Positions 50,964-61,036 are shown, counted from the first letter of the stretch. The stretch: DNA of 64,000 nucleotides from Pseudomonadota bacterium (GCA_023442945.1 JAEZWW010000113.1:24379-88378), one strand, 5' to 3'. Translations and numbers: made by a program. The notes: generated by a model from the sequence alone, not told the origin.

Positions 50964-51940
50964 AAAAAGGATACATCCGGATTGGCCTGGGACTGGTCAT
51001 CGCACTTGTCTTCCTCTGGCTGATGCTTCGACAAATCGACGTTGGCAAATTGGTCGACACACTGAAGCAAGCGCGCCCCGCCTACTTGGCATTGGCCATT
51101 CTGGTATTCATGTTCGGTTATGTGTGTCGTGTGGCCCGCTGGCGTTTGATGCTGTCGACGGAAAATCCGGACCTCCAACTCCGCGCGTGTTTGGGGCCGT
51201 TCTTTGCCAGCGTAGCGATGAACAACGTGCTCCCTCTGCGCGCTGGCGACGTCCTCAGAGCGTTCGGATTCAACAAAGCTCTTAAGGTCGGTGTGTCCAC
51301 GTCGGTCACCTCGCTTGTCGTCGAGCGCCTACTGGACTTGCTGATGGTCGTCTGCTTTCTCGGCCTCGGTCTGGCGTATTTCAATATGGATGCATCGCGT
51401 TTGGTGGGGATGAGTAGCGGCTTGCTCTTGGTCGGCGGGGCGGCGATCCTGCTTTTTCTGCTTTGCCCTACGGTCTTTCGGCCTGTGACGGGCGCGGTTG
51501 CTGCGTTGGCGCGCGCTGTGTCGCCAGGAGTCGGCGAGAAAGTCCGGGGCGCTTTTGAGAACGTCTACGGCGCCCTTGGCCTCGTATCCAAGGCTTCCAC
51601 CATGGCCAAATTGGTCGCATGGTCGCTGGCGGCGTGGCTGGCCGAAGGCATGGTCTTTTGGTTGGTTGCCTCGGCAATTCCTGCCCTTGCCGAGCCGGCA
51701 GCGGCATGGCTCGCGTTGCCAGTCGCCACGCTCGCAACCACGATCCCCAGCACGCCGGGCTACGTCGGCACGTTTGACTACTTCGCCAAGATCGCCATGA
51801 CGGCGATTGGAAACACACCAGAGAGTGCCGCAGCTTTTGCGTTCGCCGTCCATTTCATTCTCTGGTTGCCACCCACCGTCGTCGGGGGCCTGTTCATGCT
51901 CTACCAAACCCAGGCAGCCGCCAAAAACCAGATTCCATGA
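50960..51940 (+). CDS. flippase-like (lysylphosphatidylglycerol synthase TM region, UPF0104) membrane protein
   Basis: A 326-residue integral membrane protein with about eight helices. It shows the UPF0104 motifs GYVCRVARWRLML, FFASVAMNNVLPLRAGDVLRA and VVERLLDLLMV, with TIPSTPGYVGTFDYF near the C-terminus. The family includes the membrane half of MprF and glycolipid flippase-like proteins. Here it lies between a GtrB-like enzyme and an FAD protein, with four-base overlaps on both sides. It may therefore translocate the polyprenyl-linked sugar, the job done by GtrA in classical Gtr systems. That role is inferred from context. Confidence 0.87.
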   Translation: MKKGYIRIGLGLVIALVFLWLMLRQIDVGKLVDTLKQARPAYLALAILVFMFGYVCRVARWRLMLSTENPDLQLRACLGPFFASVAMNNVLPLRAGDVLRAFGFNKALKVGVSTSVTSLVVERLLDLLMVVCFLGLGLAYFNMDASRLVGMSSGLLLVGGAAILLFLLCPTVFRPVTGAVAALARAVSPGVGEKVRGAFENVYGALGLVSKASTMAKLVAWSLAAWLAEGMVFWLVASAIPALAEPAAAWLALPVATLATTIPSTPGYVGTFDYFAKIAMTAIGNTPESAAAFAFAVHFILWLPPTVVGGLFMLYQTQAAAKNQIP

Positions 51941-53262
51941 TTCAAGAAAAACGAACCCAGGTCGCAGTGATTGGCGGAGGATTTACCGGCCTGTCTGCGG
52001 CGTACGAGCTTGCGCGCAGCGGCGTACAGGTTACCGTCCTGGAGGCGGACGCCGAAATTGGCGGGCTGGCAGGCGCGTTTGACGTGCAAGGCGTCAAGCT
52101 GGACCGTTTCTACCACCATTGGTTCACGAACGACCTGGACGTCATGGGCCTGGTCGATGAACTCGACCTGCGCGACCACGTGGAGGTCAATCCCACCAAT
52201 ACCGGGATCTACTACGCCAACAACTTTTTTAAACTGTCCACGCCGTGGGACTTGCTGAACTTCAAGCCCCTTGGCTTTGCCGATCGCATCCGTCTGGGCT
52301 TGCTTGCCCTTCGTGCCCGACGCGTCAGCGACTGGAAGGCCCTTGAGTCGCTGACCGCCAGCCAATGGCTCAAGCAACTGGGCGGGGAGAACGTCTACCG
52401 CATCGTCTGGCAGCCCCTTCTGCAGGGCAAATTTGGGCCGTACGCTGACGATGTTTCTGCGGTGTGGTTCTGGAACAAGTTGAAATTGCGCGGCGGCAGT
52501 CGTGGCAAAGGTGGAGAAGAACGCCTGGCCTACTTCAGAGGCGGCTTCATTGCGCTTGGTGAAGCGCTGGCGGCCGACATCAAAAAGTCCGGCGGCCATA
52601 TTGAACTCAACACCAAGGTGAAAGCCGTCAATCGGATCGGCAACACCTGGCAGATTCAGACCGGTGCGGACTTGCTTGAAGCCGACGAAGTCCTGTTTAC
52701 CACGGCACTTCCGCAAATCGCCGACATGATCGAAGGCTGGGCGAGCCCTGAGTATCTGAGCGAATTACGCCGCATTCAGTACATCGGCAATGTCTGCCTC
52801 GTGCTCGAATTGAACAAGCCGTTATCCAACACCTACTGGCTCAACGTCAACGACCCAAGCTTTCCGTTTGTCGGCCTCATCGAACACACCAATTTCGAGC
52901 GTCCGGAAACTTACGGTGGCAGGCATATTGTCTATTTGTCCAAGTACCTACCCCATACCGACGCGCTCTACTCCATGAATGCCGATGAATTTTTGGCATA
53001 TGCCATGCCCTATATTCAGAAAATGTTCCCTAATTTTAATCGTTCGTGGATCGCGGAACATCACCTGTGGCGCGCGCGCTGGTCGCAACCGGTCGTGGAG
53101 CGCAACTACAGTGCACTGATCCCCAAAGAGACAGGGCCTGAACCGGGCATGCACATCAGCTCCATGGCCCAGATCTACCCCGAGGACCGCGGAACGAATT
53201 ACGCCATTCGCGCCGGCCGCCAGATCGGGAAGCGTCTAGCCGCACGTCTCAAGAGTGATTGA
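51937..53262 (+). CDS. FAD-dependent oxidoreductase (amine oxidase/protoporphyrinogen oxidase-like)
   Basis: A 441-residue flavoprotein with an N-terminal dinucleotide fold (VAVIGGGFTGLSAAYELARSG, then VLEADAEIGGLAGAF) and the C-terminal FAD contact SMAQIYPEDRGTNYAIRAGRQIGKRL. It resembles the amine oxidase/UDP-galactopyranose mutase/phytoene-desaturase superfamily. The DRFYHHWF segment after the FAD motif recurs in a subgroup found with sugar-transfer genes. Its substrate is unknown; oxidation of a lipid-linked sugar or a ring change of the sugar are possibilities. It overlaps its upstream neighbour by four bases. Confidence 0.85.
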   Translation: MIQEKRTQVAVIGGGFTGLSAAYELARSGVQVTVLEADAEIGGLAGAFDVQGVKLDRFYHHWFTNDLDVMGLVDELDLRDHVEVNPTNTGIYYANNFFKLSTPWDLLNFKPLGFADRIRLGLLALRARRVSDWKALESLTASQWLKQLGGENVYRIVWQPLLQGKFGPYADDVSAVWFWNKLKLRGGSRGKGGEERLAYFRGGFIALGEALAADIKKSGGHIELNTKVKAVNRIGNTWQIQTGADLLEADEVLFTTALPQIADMIEGWASPEYLSELRRIQYIGNVCLVLELNKPLSNTYWLNVNDPSFPFVGLIEHTNFERPETYGGRHIVYLSKYLPHTDALYSMNADEFLAYAMPYIQKMFPNFNRSWIAEHHLWRARWSQPVVERNYSALIPKETGPEPGMHISSMAQIYPEDRGTNYAIRAGRQIGKRLAARLKSD

Positions 53263-53280
53263 TAGTCGGACAGGAATAAT

Positions 53281-54894
53281 TTGCTCGCCGCAATGTTGAA
53301 AGGATTTCGTTCGCCATACGCTGCCTCAATCGGGGCTTCGCTTTTTCTCTTGCTGGCCCTGCTGCGATTTCTTTGGACAGGCCAGGAATTTGTCCATGCC
53401 ATAGAGTTTGGGGACGAGACCGAAAAATTTGTCGTCGCTCAAATGCTGGAGCATGGCATGCGACTTTACAAGGACATTTTTGCGCACCACGGCCCGCTGT
53501 CCTTCATGCTCGCTCACGCATATGCCCATTTTTACAGTGCGAGCGATTTCAGTGATGCACGGTGGTCGATGGTTGTGCTGGCACTTTTCTCGGCGTTTTG
53601 TATTCTTGCGTCCCCGGCACTGAAGACCTGGTCGGTCCGGTGCGTCGCGGCGGGCACCTACCTCGCGCTCCTGAGTTCCATTTGGGCAATCCAAGGTGCC
53701 CACATGATCTCGTATTACCCGATTGGCGGTCTGTTCTTGGTGGTGCCTGTCGCTCAACTGGTTTTTCCGTATTTCGTCGAACGAGCGCCCACGCGTTGGG
53801 GCCTGGTCGCGTCTGGCGCCGCGTGTGTCTCGGTTTGCTTTTCGGCTTACTCGTTCGGTCCGTCAACGGTGCTGATTTGCCTGGTCGCGGCGGTATTGGG
53901 CAGGTCGGGGGCAAAGACGCTACACCTGCGCCAACTGCTGCCATTTGCGCTGGGCGCGCTTGTCGCGCTGACCTTGATACTTACGTGGTTGGCGGCATAC
54001 GGAGATCTCCTCGGATTCTTCGTCTACCATTTTTATTTTAATCAAGCGGTCTATTACGAATTTGTCAGATTGACGATGGGAAACATTGGCCACGTCATTT
54101 TTCTTTCCCTGCAACCGCTCGAGATCATGCATTCTCTCGCGATCGCGCTGATTCCCCTCTCTTTGGTGGGGTTGCTGGCAACTGGGCCTAGAGATCGCGT
54201 CAGAAGATGGAGCATGTTTGCGGCGGTGGTCATGCTGCTCGGCGCCCTGCTGCTTGCCAATCCAAAATCCACCTACGGATTCCAAGCATTGCCTTTTGAT
54301 CTTTTGGCGATCGCAATATTTTCCCTGTCGGCAGGCGTGTGTCTCCAAAGTACCCAGCTGACGAGCAGATTGGGGGCAAGGGCTGTTACTATTCTTGTCT
54401 TGGTCGGAACAGCGGCAACATTCGAGCTTGCGAGCTTCAAGGCCCTGTCGTCGCCTCATGGTGCAACGAAGACGAGTTTGCGAAAAATGAAGTACTACCC
54501 TAGGCCAGCGCCCGAATTTGATTTGATTCGTCGCCTGAGCAAGGAAGGCGGTGACGTCATAGCGCTTATCATCGACAACGATTTTTATATCAAAAGCGGG
54601 CGTTTGCCTGCCTCGGGCAATCTATTCTATCTACCTTGGCAAGCGGCTTACTATAAGCACCCTATCTTGGGCTACAAAATAGATATCTGCAAAGATATTT
54701 CTGAAAAAAAGCCGTCAATCATCAAATTCCGTCGTTGGGTGGTCTGGGGCATGTACGACATCGCCGATTACGAGCCTTGCGTGGTCGATTTCATCAAGAA
54801 AAACTACGTACCCTTGGGGCCAGATCCAACGCTTTTGATCCGCGCTGATCACCCCTTCCTTCAAGAATCCAAGGCATCAGCCCCTAAACCGTAG
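53281..54894 (+). CDS. multi-helix membrane protein, GT-C glycosyltransferase-like
   Basis: A 537-residue (or 533-residue) membrane protein with about ten helices up to residue 385 and a soluble C-terminal domain of about 140 residues. The first periplasmic loop has EFGDETEKFVVAQMLEHGMRLYKDIFAHHGPL, whose acidic DE pair and position match the loop motif of GT-C enzymes. Such proteins take sugar from a polyprenyl phosphate and place it on a glycan or protein outside the membrane. AGGA lies five bases before TTG 53281 and 17 before ATG 53293, so the TTG start is favoured. It closes the glycan cassette; codon use is the most AT-rich in the window. Confidence 0.78.
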   Translation: MLAAMLKGFRSPYAASIGASLFLLLALLRFLWTGQEFVHAIEFGDETEKFVVAQMLEHGMRLYKDIFAHHGPLSFMLAHAYAHFYSASDFSDARWSMVVLALFSAFCILASPALKTWSVRCVAAGTYLALLSSIWAIQGAHMISYYPIGGLFLVVPVAQLVFPYFVERAPTRWGLVASGAACVSVCFSAYSFGPSTVLICLVAAVLGRSGAKTLHLRQLLPFALGALVALTLILTWLAAYGDLLGFFVYHFYFNQAVYYEFVRLTMGNIGHVIFLSLQPLEIMHSLAIALIPLSLVGLLATGPRDRVRRWSMFAAVVMLLGALLLANPKSTYGFQALPFDLLAIAIFSLSAGVCLQSTQLTSRLGARAVTILVLVGTAATFELASFKALSSPHGATKTSLRKMKYYPRPAPEFDLIRRLSKEGGDVIALIIDNDFYIKSGRLPASGNLFYLPWQAAYYKHPILGYKIDICKDISEKKPSIIKFRRWVVWGMYDIADYEPCVVDFIKKNYVPLGPDPTLLIRADHPFLQESKASAPKP

Positions 54895-54979
54895 TCGCGC
54901 AACAGGTGACGCCGCCCGGTCTGGGGAGTTCCAGCATTTAGACTCACCCATTCAAGTCACCTGCTCACCCCGCGATTTC

Positions 54980-57900
54980 ATGACCCACTCCCCGTCCAAG
55001 CCGGTATCTCCGAGCCATCCCTTGAGGTACATGCGCGCGGCCGCGCTCGGGGTGTTGGCAGCGATCGCGGGCTCCGCCCACGCCCTCAGCGTCACCTCCC
55101 TCACCCCCCAAGGCGAAGTCTCCTCCGTCCGCCAGGTCGTGGCCAAGTTCAGCGAGGACGTTGTCAAGCTGGGCGACCCGTCGGCACCGGCGCCGTTTCG
55201 GGTGAGTTGCGACAACATCGAGGCGTCGAAGGGGCAGGCGCGCTGGACGGGGCCGCGGGAATGGGTGTACGACTTCGCGGCCGATCTGCCGCCGGGCGTG
55301 CGCTGCCGGGCGGATGCGGTTTCGGGGTTCAAATCGGCCTCTGGCGCTACGCTGACCAGCGCGAGCAGCTATCAATTTAATACCGGCGGCCCGTTCGTTG
55401 TGCGGGTCACACCGTCGACTTCGCAGCCGATCGAAGAAGACCAGGTGTTCGTGCTGCGGCTCAACGGCGCCGCCACGACCGAGAGCCTGCAGGCCAACCT
55501 GTGGTGCCAGGTGGATGGGCTGGGCGAACGGGTGCCGATCCGCCAGGTGACGGGCGAGCCGCGCACCGCCTTGCTCAAGGCCTTGCGCCTGCAGGCCGAC
55601 GCTGAGAAAGCACCGGGCCGCTACGTCGCCCTCGCCTGCAACCGGCGCCTGACGCCCACCAGCCGCGTGCAGCTGGTGTACGGCAAGGGCGTGGCCACGC
55701 CCAGTGGCGTGATCAACAACGTGGAAAAGCGCTACGCCTTCCAGGTGCGCGAACCGTTCACCGCCAGCATGAGTTGCGAGCGCGAGAACGCCCAGGCCGC
55801 TTGCATGCCGATCCGCCCGATCACGCTGCGCTTCAGCGCGCCGGTGCCGCGGCGCCTGGCGGCCGAGGCACGCCTGCGTTCGGACAAGGCGGAATTCCGC
55901 CCGGTGTTCGACGACGACACCGACGCCGATGCGCTGCTGGACGAGGTGACTTTCCCGGCACCGATGCCCGAGCGCACCGCACTCAAACTCAGCCTGCCGC
56001 CCGACCTGAAAGACGCCAGCGGGCGCGCCCTGGCCAACGCCGCCAGCTTCCCCATGGCGCTGGCCACGGCGCCGCTGCCGCCGCTGGCCAAGTTCGCCGC
56101 CGCGCCCTTTGGCGTGGTCGAGCGCTTTGCCGAGGGCAAGGACAGCACGCCGCTGATGCCCGTCACCCTGCGCTATGTCGAGCCGGCGCTGAGCATGCAG
56201 GGCCTGCAGATCGGCCGCCTGCAACCGCAAAGCGACGCCGACATTATCGCGTGGTTCACCCGCGTGCAGCGCTTCGACCCCTTCATGGTGCCGCGCAGCA
56301 CCGCCGCGGCCGACGTGCGCCAGCCGCTGCCCAAGCCGGTGAGCGAGGCCACCGAAGACTACGTCGAGGCGCGCAGCGTGTCCCTGCTCAAGGGCGTGGC
56401 CGACGTGCAGCAACTGACCCTGCCGCCCGCGCCCGCCGAGGGTGAGCGCCCGTTCGAGGTGGTCGGCATTCCGCTCACGCCGGGCTTTCATGTGCTGGAG
56501 ATCGCCTCGCAACGGCTGGGCGGCGCGCTGATGGACCCGCAGTACGGCGTCCAGCGCACGATGTACGTGCGCAGCTCGGCCCTGGTGACCAACCTGGGCG
56601 TGCACTTCAAGCTCGGGCGTGAAAACGCCCTGGCCTGGGTCACCACGCTCGACACCGGCAAGCCGGTGGCCGGCGCCAGCGTGCGCGTGTCCACCTGCGC
56701 GGGCAAGGAGGTGGCCGTCGCCACCACCGACGCGCAAGGCGTCGCGCGCTTCAAGGGCGTTCCCGCGCGCGCACCCGATTGCGGCAAGGAAGATGACTAC
56801 GTTGGCAGCTTCCAGTCGGCGTACTTCGTCAGCGCCCGGACCGCCGGGACCGGCACGCCCGACATGGCCTTCACCTGGTCGTCCTGGCAAAACGGCATCG
56901 AGTCCTGGCGCTTCAACGTGCCCACCAGCCGCGACGAGCTGCCTGACCTGCGCGCCCACACCGTGTTCGACCGCAGCCTGCTGCGCGCGGGCGAAACGGT
57001 GTCGATGAAGCACGTGCTGCGCACCGAAACCAGCGCCGGCTTCGGCCTGCCCAAGACCAGCCCGGCCACGCTCGTCATCACCCACATCGGCAGCGGCCAG
57101 GAATTCACCCAGGCCCTGACCTGGCGCAAGACCGCCTCCGGCGGCCGCAGCGCGGAAAGCAGCTTCGCCGTCCCGCCCGCCGCCAAGCTCGGCGTGTACC
57201 AGGTCGCGCTGCGCACACCCGCTGCGGCCAACGCCAACACCAACACCAACACCGATGACGACAGCCCGCATGAGATCGTCACCGGCGTCTTCCGCGTCGA
57301 AGAATTCCGCCTGCCCGTGCTGCAAGGCAGCGTGGGCCCGCAGTCCAAGGACGCGCTGGTCGCCGTCAACAACGTGCCGACGCAGGTGCAGGTCAACTAC
57401 GTGTCCGGCGGCCCCGCCGGGGCGCTGCCGGTGCGTGTCTCGGCGCTGACGCGCAACAAGGCCGTCGGCTTCAAGGACTACGACGAATTCAGCTTCGAGC
57501 CGCCCCGCCCGGTGGACACCCCGCAGCGCGGCACCGACGGCGAAGAAGAGTCCACCGCCCACGAAGACCAGCAGGTCGTGGCCGACAAGCTGCCGCTGAC
57601 GCTGGACCGCAACGGCCAGGGCCAGCTGACCATTCAGGGCCTCAAACCCGCGCCGCGCCCGCGCGAGCTGCTGATCGAAGCCACCTTCTCCGACCCCAAC
57701 GGCGAAATTCAGACCTTGCGCGGCAGCCGCACGCTGTGGCCAGCGGCCGTGGTCACCGGCGTGAAGGCCGAGCGCTGGGTCTCCACCGCCCAGAGCGTCA
57801 AGCTGCAGGCCATCGCCCTGGACCTGCAGGGCAAGCCCAGCGCCGGCGTGCCGCTGGACGTGAAGGCCGTCGCCCGCACCACCACCACCAGCCGCAAGCG

Positions 57901-60900
57901 CATGGTGGGGGGCTTCTACACCTACGACAACCGCACCGAAACCAAGGACCTGGGCACCGTTTGCACCGGCACCAGCGACGCGCGCGGCCTGGTCGTGTGC
58001 GACGTCAAACTGGCCCAGGCGGGCGAAGTGGAGCTGGTCGTCACCGCGCGCGACGCCCAGGCGCACACGGCGCAGGCCGCCACCTCGGTCTGGGTCACAC
58101 AGCAGGGCGAACTCTGGTTCGGCGGCGAGAACCACGACCGCATGGACGTGCTGGCCGAGAAAAAGAGTTACGAGCCCGGTGAAACCGCGCGCTTTCAGGT
58201 GCGCATGCCCTTCCGCCAGGCCACGGCCCTGGTCGCGGTGGAGCGCGAAGGCATTCTGCACACCGAGGTGGTCGAGCTGCGCGGCGACGACCCCACCGTC
58301 AGCCTGAAGATCGACCCGGCCTGGGGCCCCAACGTGTACGTCAGCGTGTTGGCGCTGCGCGGGCGTTTGTACGACGTGCCCTGGTACAGCTTCTTCACCT
58401 GGGGCTACAAGACGCCGCGCGCCTGGTGGCAGGCGTTCTGGCACGACAGCAAGGACTACATCGCGCCGACCGCGCTGGTCGACCTCAGCAAGCCGGCCTT
58501 CCGCCTGGGCATGGCCGAAATCCGCATCGGCACCGCCCAGCACGCGCTGGCCGTGGCCGTGAAGGCCGACCAGGAGCGCTACCCCGTGCGCGGCAAGGCG
58601 CGCGTGACCGTGACCGTCAAGCGCCCCGACGGCCAACCCGCCGCCGGCGCCGAAGTCGCCCTGGCGGCGGTCGACCAGGCCTTGCTGGAACTGATGCCCA
58701 ACCGCAGCTGGAACCTGCTGGACGCCATGCTGCAGCGCCGCGCCTGGGGCGTGGAAACCGCCACGGCGCAGATGGAAATCGTCGGCCGGCGCCACTACGG
58801 CCGCAAGGCCGTGCCCACGGGCGGCGACGGCGGCGGGCGCAGCCCCACGCGCGAGCTGTTCGACACGCTGCTGCTGTGGCAGCCCAAGGTCCAGCTGGAC
58901 GCGCAAGGCAGCGCCGTGGTCGAGGTGCCTTTGAACGACAGCCTGACCAGCTTCCAGATCGTGGCCGTGGCCGACGAGGGCCTGGGCCTGTTTGGCACCG
59001 GCCAGACCACCATCCGCGCCACGCAGGACCTGCAGATCATCAGCGGCCTGCCGCCGCTGGTGCGCGAAGGCGACCAGTTCCGCGCCCAGCTCACGCTGCG
59101 CAACACCACGGCCCAGCCGATGAAGGTGGAAGTCACGCCGCGTGCCGCGCCGCTGGCGCTGGCGGCGCAGACCATCGACATCCCGGCCGGGGAAGCGCGC
59201 GACGTGCATTGGGACGCGACCGCGCCCGAACAGCCCACCACCGGCCGCGCCGACACGCTGCAGTGGGAGGTGGAAGCGCGCGACGTCTCGGGCACCGGCA
59301 GCGCCGGCGCGCGCGACGCGCTCAAGGTCAGCCAGCGCATCGTCCCCGCGGTGCCGCTGACGGTGCGCCAAGCCACGCTGGTGCAGCTGGCCGCGCCCTA
59401 TTCCGTGGCCGTGGCCGCGCCTGCGGGCGCCTTGGCCGAGGGCGACGCCAAGACCGGCGCCAAGCGCGGCGGCGTGCAGATCGCGCTGCAGCCCAAGCTG
59501 GCCGACGGCCTGCCGGGCGTGCGCGACTGGTTCGCGCGCTACCCCTACAGCTGTCTGGAACAAACCACCAGCAAGGCGATTGGCCTGGGCGACGACAAGC
59601 TGTGGCAGCGCACCACGGCGCAGCTGCCCGGCTACCTGGACAAAGACGGCCTGGCCTATTACTTCCCGCCGCGCGGCGGCGAGACGCACCAGGGCAGCGA
59701 CACGCTCACCGCCTGGCTGCTGGCCGCCACGCACGAGGCGGCGCAGCTCAACCCCGGCTTTGCCCTGCCCGAAGCCGCGCGCGCGCAGATGCTGTCGGGC
59801 CTGGCCAGCTTTGTGGAAGGCAAGATCGAGCGCAGCCACTGGTCGCCGCGCGAAGACCTGGACGTGCGCAAGCTCGCCGCGATCGAGGCGCTGTCGCGTT
59901 ACGGCGCGGCGCGCCCCGGCATGCTCAGCAGCCTGACCATCGCGCCCAACCAGTGGCCGACCAGCGCGCTGATCGACTGGATGAGCATCCTGAAGCGCGT
60001 TCAGGGCATACCCAATCAGCGCGACCAGCTATTGAAAGCAGAGCAAATCCTGCGGGCGCGGCTGACGGTGCAAGGCACGCGCCTGGGCTTTTCGACCGAG
60101 CAGGACGACCACTGGTGGTGGCTGATGGCCGGCGGCGACGTCAACAGCGCCCGCCTGCTGCTGACGGTGATGGACAACCCCGCCTGGAAGGACGAGCTGG
60201 GCCGCCTGGTCACCGGCTTCATCGCGCGCCAGCAGAACGGCGCCTGGAACACCACCACCGCTAACCTGTGGGGCAGCCTGGCGCTGCAGCAGTTCTCGCG
60301 CCAGCACGAGTCCGAACCGGTCACCGGCAACACCCGCGCCACGCTGGGCAGCGCCTCCGCCGACATCGACTGGGCCAAGGTCACGCGCCGCACCGCCGCC
60401 GACGCGCAGGGCGCCCCCGCCAGCACCCGCATGGGCGCGCCTGCGGGGTCGGGCACGCTGACCAACAACCGCGCGCTGCTGCCCTGGGCCACCGGGGCCG
60501 ATGCCCAATTGGCCGTCACCCACACCGGCACCGGCAAACCCTGGCTCACGCTGCAGGCGCTGGCCGCCGTGCCTTTGACGGCGCCGTTCTCGGCCGGCTA
60601 CCAGATCAAGAAGACCGTCACCGCGGTGGAACAGGCCGACAAGCAACTGCCCGCCGGCCAGTATTCGCGCGGCGACGTGCTGCGCGTGACGCTGGACGTG
60701 ACCGGTGCCAGCGACATGACCTGGGTGGCCGTCAGCGACCCGATCCCCACCGGCGCGACCATCCTAGGCGGTGGCCTGGGGCGCGATTCGACCCTGGCCG
60801 CGCTGGGCGAAAAGATCGGCCGCACCACCCTGCCCGCGTTCGAAGAGCGCAGCTTCGAAGCCTTCCGCGCCTATTACCAGTACCTGCCCAAGGGCACGGC

Positions 60901-61033
60901 CAAGCTGGAGTACACGGTGCGGCTGAACAACGCGGGCAGCTTCCAGCTGCCGCCGACCCGCGTCGAGGCGCTGTACGCGCCCGAGATGTACGGCGAGGTG
61001 CCCAACGCGCGCCTGTCCGTGAAAGCGCCGTGA
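54980..61033 (+). CDS. alpha-2-macroglobulin family protein (YfhM/ECAM-like)
   Basis: A 2,017-residue protease-trapping protein of bacterial macroglobulin type, thought to protect the cell envelope with PBP1C. It has a signal peptide (to about residue 35, AAIAGSAHA), repeated MG-type beta domains, a bait-like region, and the thioester motif C1525LEQ in YPYSCLEQTTSKA. A terpenoid-cyclase-like helical domain follows, then a final receptor-binding-type domain. There is no lipobox, unlike E. coli YfhM, so the protein should be soluble in the periplasm. pbpC lies downstream, but an antisense GAF gene intervenes. Two family A repeats (near residues 117-134 and 1675-1688) are in frame inside it. Confidence 0.93.
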   Translation: MTHSPSKPVSPSHPLRYMRAAALGVLAAIAGSAHALSVTSLTPQGEVSSVRQVVAKFSEDVVKLGDPSAPAPFRVSCDNIEASKGQARWTGPREWVYDFAADLPPGVRCRADAVSGFKSASGATLTSASSYQFNTGGPFVVRVTPSTSQPIEEDQVFVLRLNGAATTESLQANLWCQVDGLGERVPIRQVTGEPRTALLKALRLQADAEKAPGRYVALACNRRLTPTSRVQLVYGKGVATPSGVINNVEKRYAFQVREPFTASMSCERENAQAACMPIRPITLRFSAPVPRRLAAEARLRSDKAEFRPVFDDDTDADALLDEVTFPAPMPERTALKLSLPPDLKDASGRALANAASFPMALATAPLPPLAKFAAAPFGVVERFAEGKDSTPLMPVTLRYVEPALSMQGLQIGRLQPQSDADIIAWFTRVQRFDPFMVPRSTAAADVRQPLPKPVSEATEDYVEARSVSLLKGVADVQQLTLPPAPAEGERPFEVVGIPLTPGFHVLEIASQRLGGALMDPQYGVQRTMYVRSSALVTNLGVHFKLGRENALAWVTTLDTGKPVAGASVRVSTCAGKEVAVATTDAQGVARFKGVPARAPDCGKEDDYVGSFQSAYFVSARTAGTGTPDMAFTWSSWQNGIESWRFNVPTSRDELPDLRAHTVFDRSLLRAGETVSMKHVLRTETSAGFGLPKTSPATLVITHIGSGQEFTQALTWRKTASGGRSAESSFAVPPAAKLGVYQVALRTPAAANANTNTNTDDDSPHEIVTGVFRVEEFRLPVLQGSVGPQSKDALVAVNNVPTQVQVNYVSGGPAGALPVRVSALTRNKAVGFKDYDEFSFEPPRPVDTPQRGTDGEEESTAHEDQQVVADKLPLTLDRNGQGQLTIQGLKPAPRPRELLIEATFSDPNGEIQTLRGSRTLWPAAVVTGVKAERWVSTAQSVKLQAIALDLQGKPSAGVPLDVKAVARTTTTSRKRMVGGFYTYDNRTETKDLGTVCTGTSDARGLVVCDVKLAQAGEVELVVTARDAQAHTAQAATSVWVTQQGELWFGGENHDRMDVLAEKKSYEPGETARFQVRMPFRQATALVAVEREGILHTEVVELRGDDPTVSLKIDPAWGPNVYVSVLALRGRLYDVPWYSFFTWGYKTPRAWWQAFWHDSKDYIAPTALVDLSKPAFRLGMAEIRIGTAQHALAVAVKADQERYPVRGKARVTVTVKRPDGQPAAGAEVALAAVDQALLELMPNRSWNLLDAMLQRRAWGVETATAQMEIVGRRHYGRKAVPTGGDGGGRSPTRELFDTLLLWQPKVQLDAQGSAVVEVPLNDSLTSFQIVAVADEGLGLFGTGQTTIRATQDLQIISGLPPLVREGDQFRAQLTLRNTTAQPMKVEVTPRAAPLALAAQTIDIPAGEARDVHWDATAPEQPTTGRADTLQWEVEARDVSGTGSAGARDALKVSQRIVPAVPLTVRQATLVQLAAPYSVAVAAPAGALAEGDAKTGAKRGGVQIALQPKLADGLPGVRDWFARYPYSCLEQTTSKAIGLGDDKLWQRTTAQLPGYLDKDGLAYYFPPRGGETHQGSDTLTAWLLAATHEAAQLNPGFALPEAARAQMLSGLASFVEGKIERSHWSPREDLDVRKLAAIEALSRYGAARPGMLSSLTIAPNQWPTSALIDWMSILKRVQGIPNQRDQLLKAEQILRARLTVQGTRLGFSTEQDDHWWWLMAGGDVNSARLLLTVMDNPAWKDELGRLVTGFIARQQNGAWNTTTANLWGSLALQQFSRQHESEPVTGNTRATLGSASADIDWAKVTRRTAADAQGAPASTRMGAPAGSGTLTNNRALLPWATGADAQLAVTHTGTGKPWLTLQALAAVPLTAPFSAGYQIKKTVTAVEQADKQLPAGQYSRGDVLRVTLDVTGASDMTWVAVSDPIPTGATILGGGLGRDSTLAALGEKIGRTTLPAFEERSFEAFRAYYQYLPKGTAKLEYTVRLNNAGSFQLPPTRVEALYAPEMYGEVPNARLSVKAP
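55330..55380 (+). repeat. family A repeat in the macroglobulin gene
   Basis: CAAATCGGCCTCTGGCGCTAC, then AGCGCGAGCAGCTATCAATT. It is a full copy coding for KSASGATLTSASSYQFN. Confidence 0.9.
60003..60041 (+). repeat. partial family A repeat in the macroglobulin gene (weak)
   Basis: AGGGCATACCCAATCAGCG, then CGACCAGCTATTGAAAGC, resembles the right two thirds of the consensus. The codons CTA, TTG, AAA and GCA are unusual for this gene. Confidence 0.5.
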
Positions 61034-61036
61034 CCC

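Noticed and set aside
48940..54894. Glycan cassette as a mobile genomic island with defined ends
   Set aside because: Lower GC suggests transfer, but I see no flanking direct repeats, tRNA site or mobility gene, so no ends can be named.
54965..59839. 1,624-codon minus-strand frame opposite the macroglobulin gene
   Set aside because: High GC keeps the antisense frame open; no domain is recognisable, while the plus strand encodes a complete macroglobulin.
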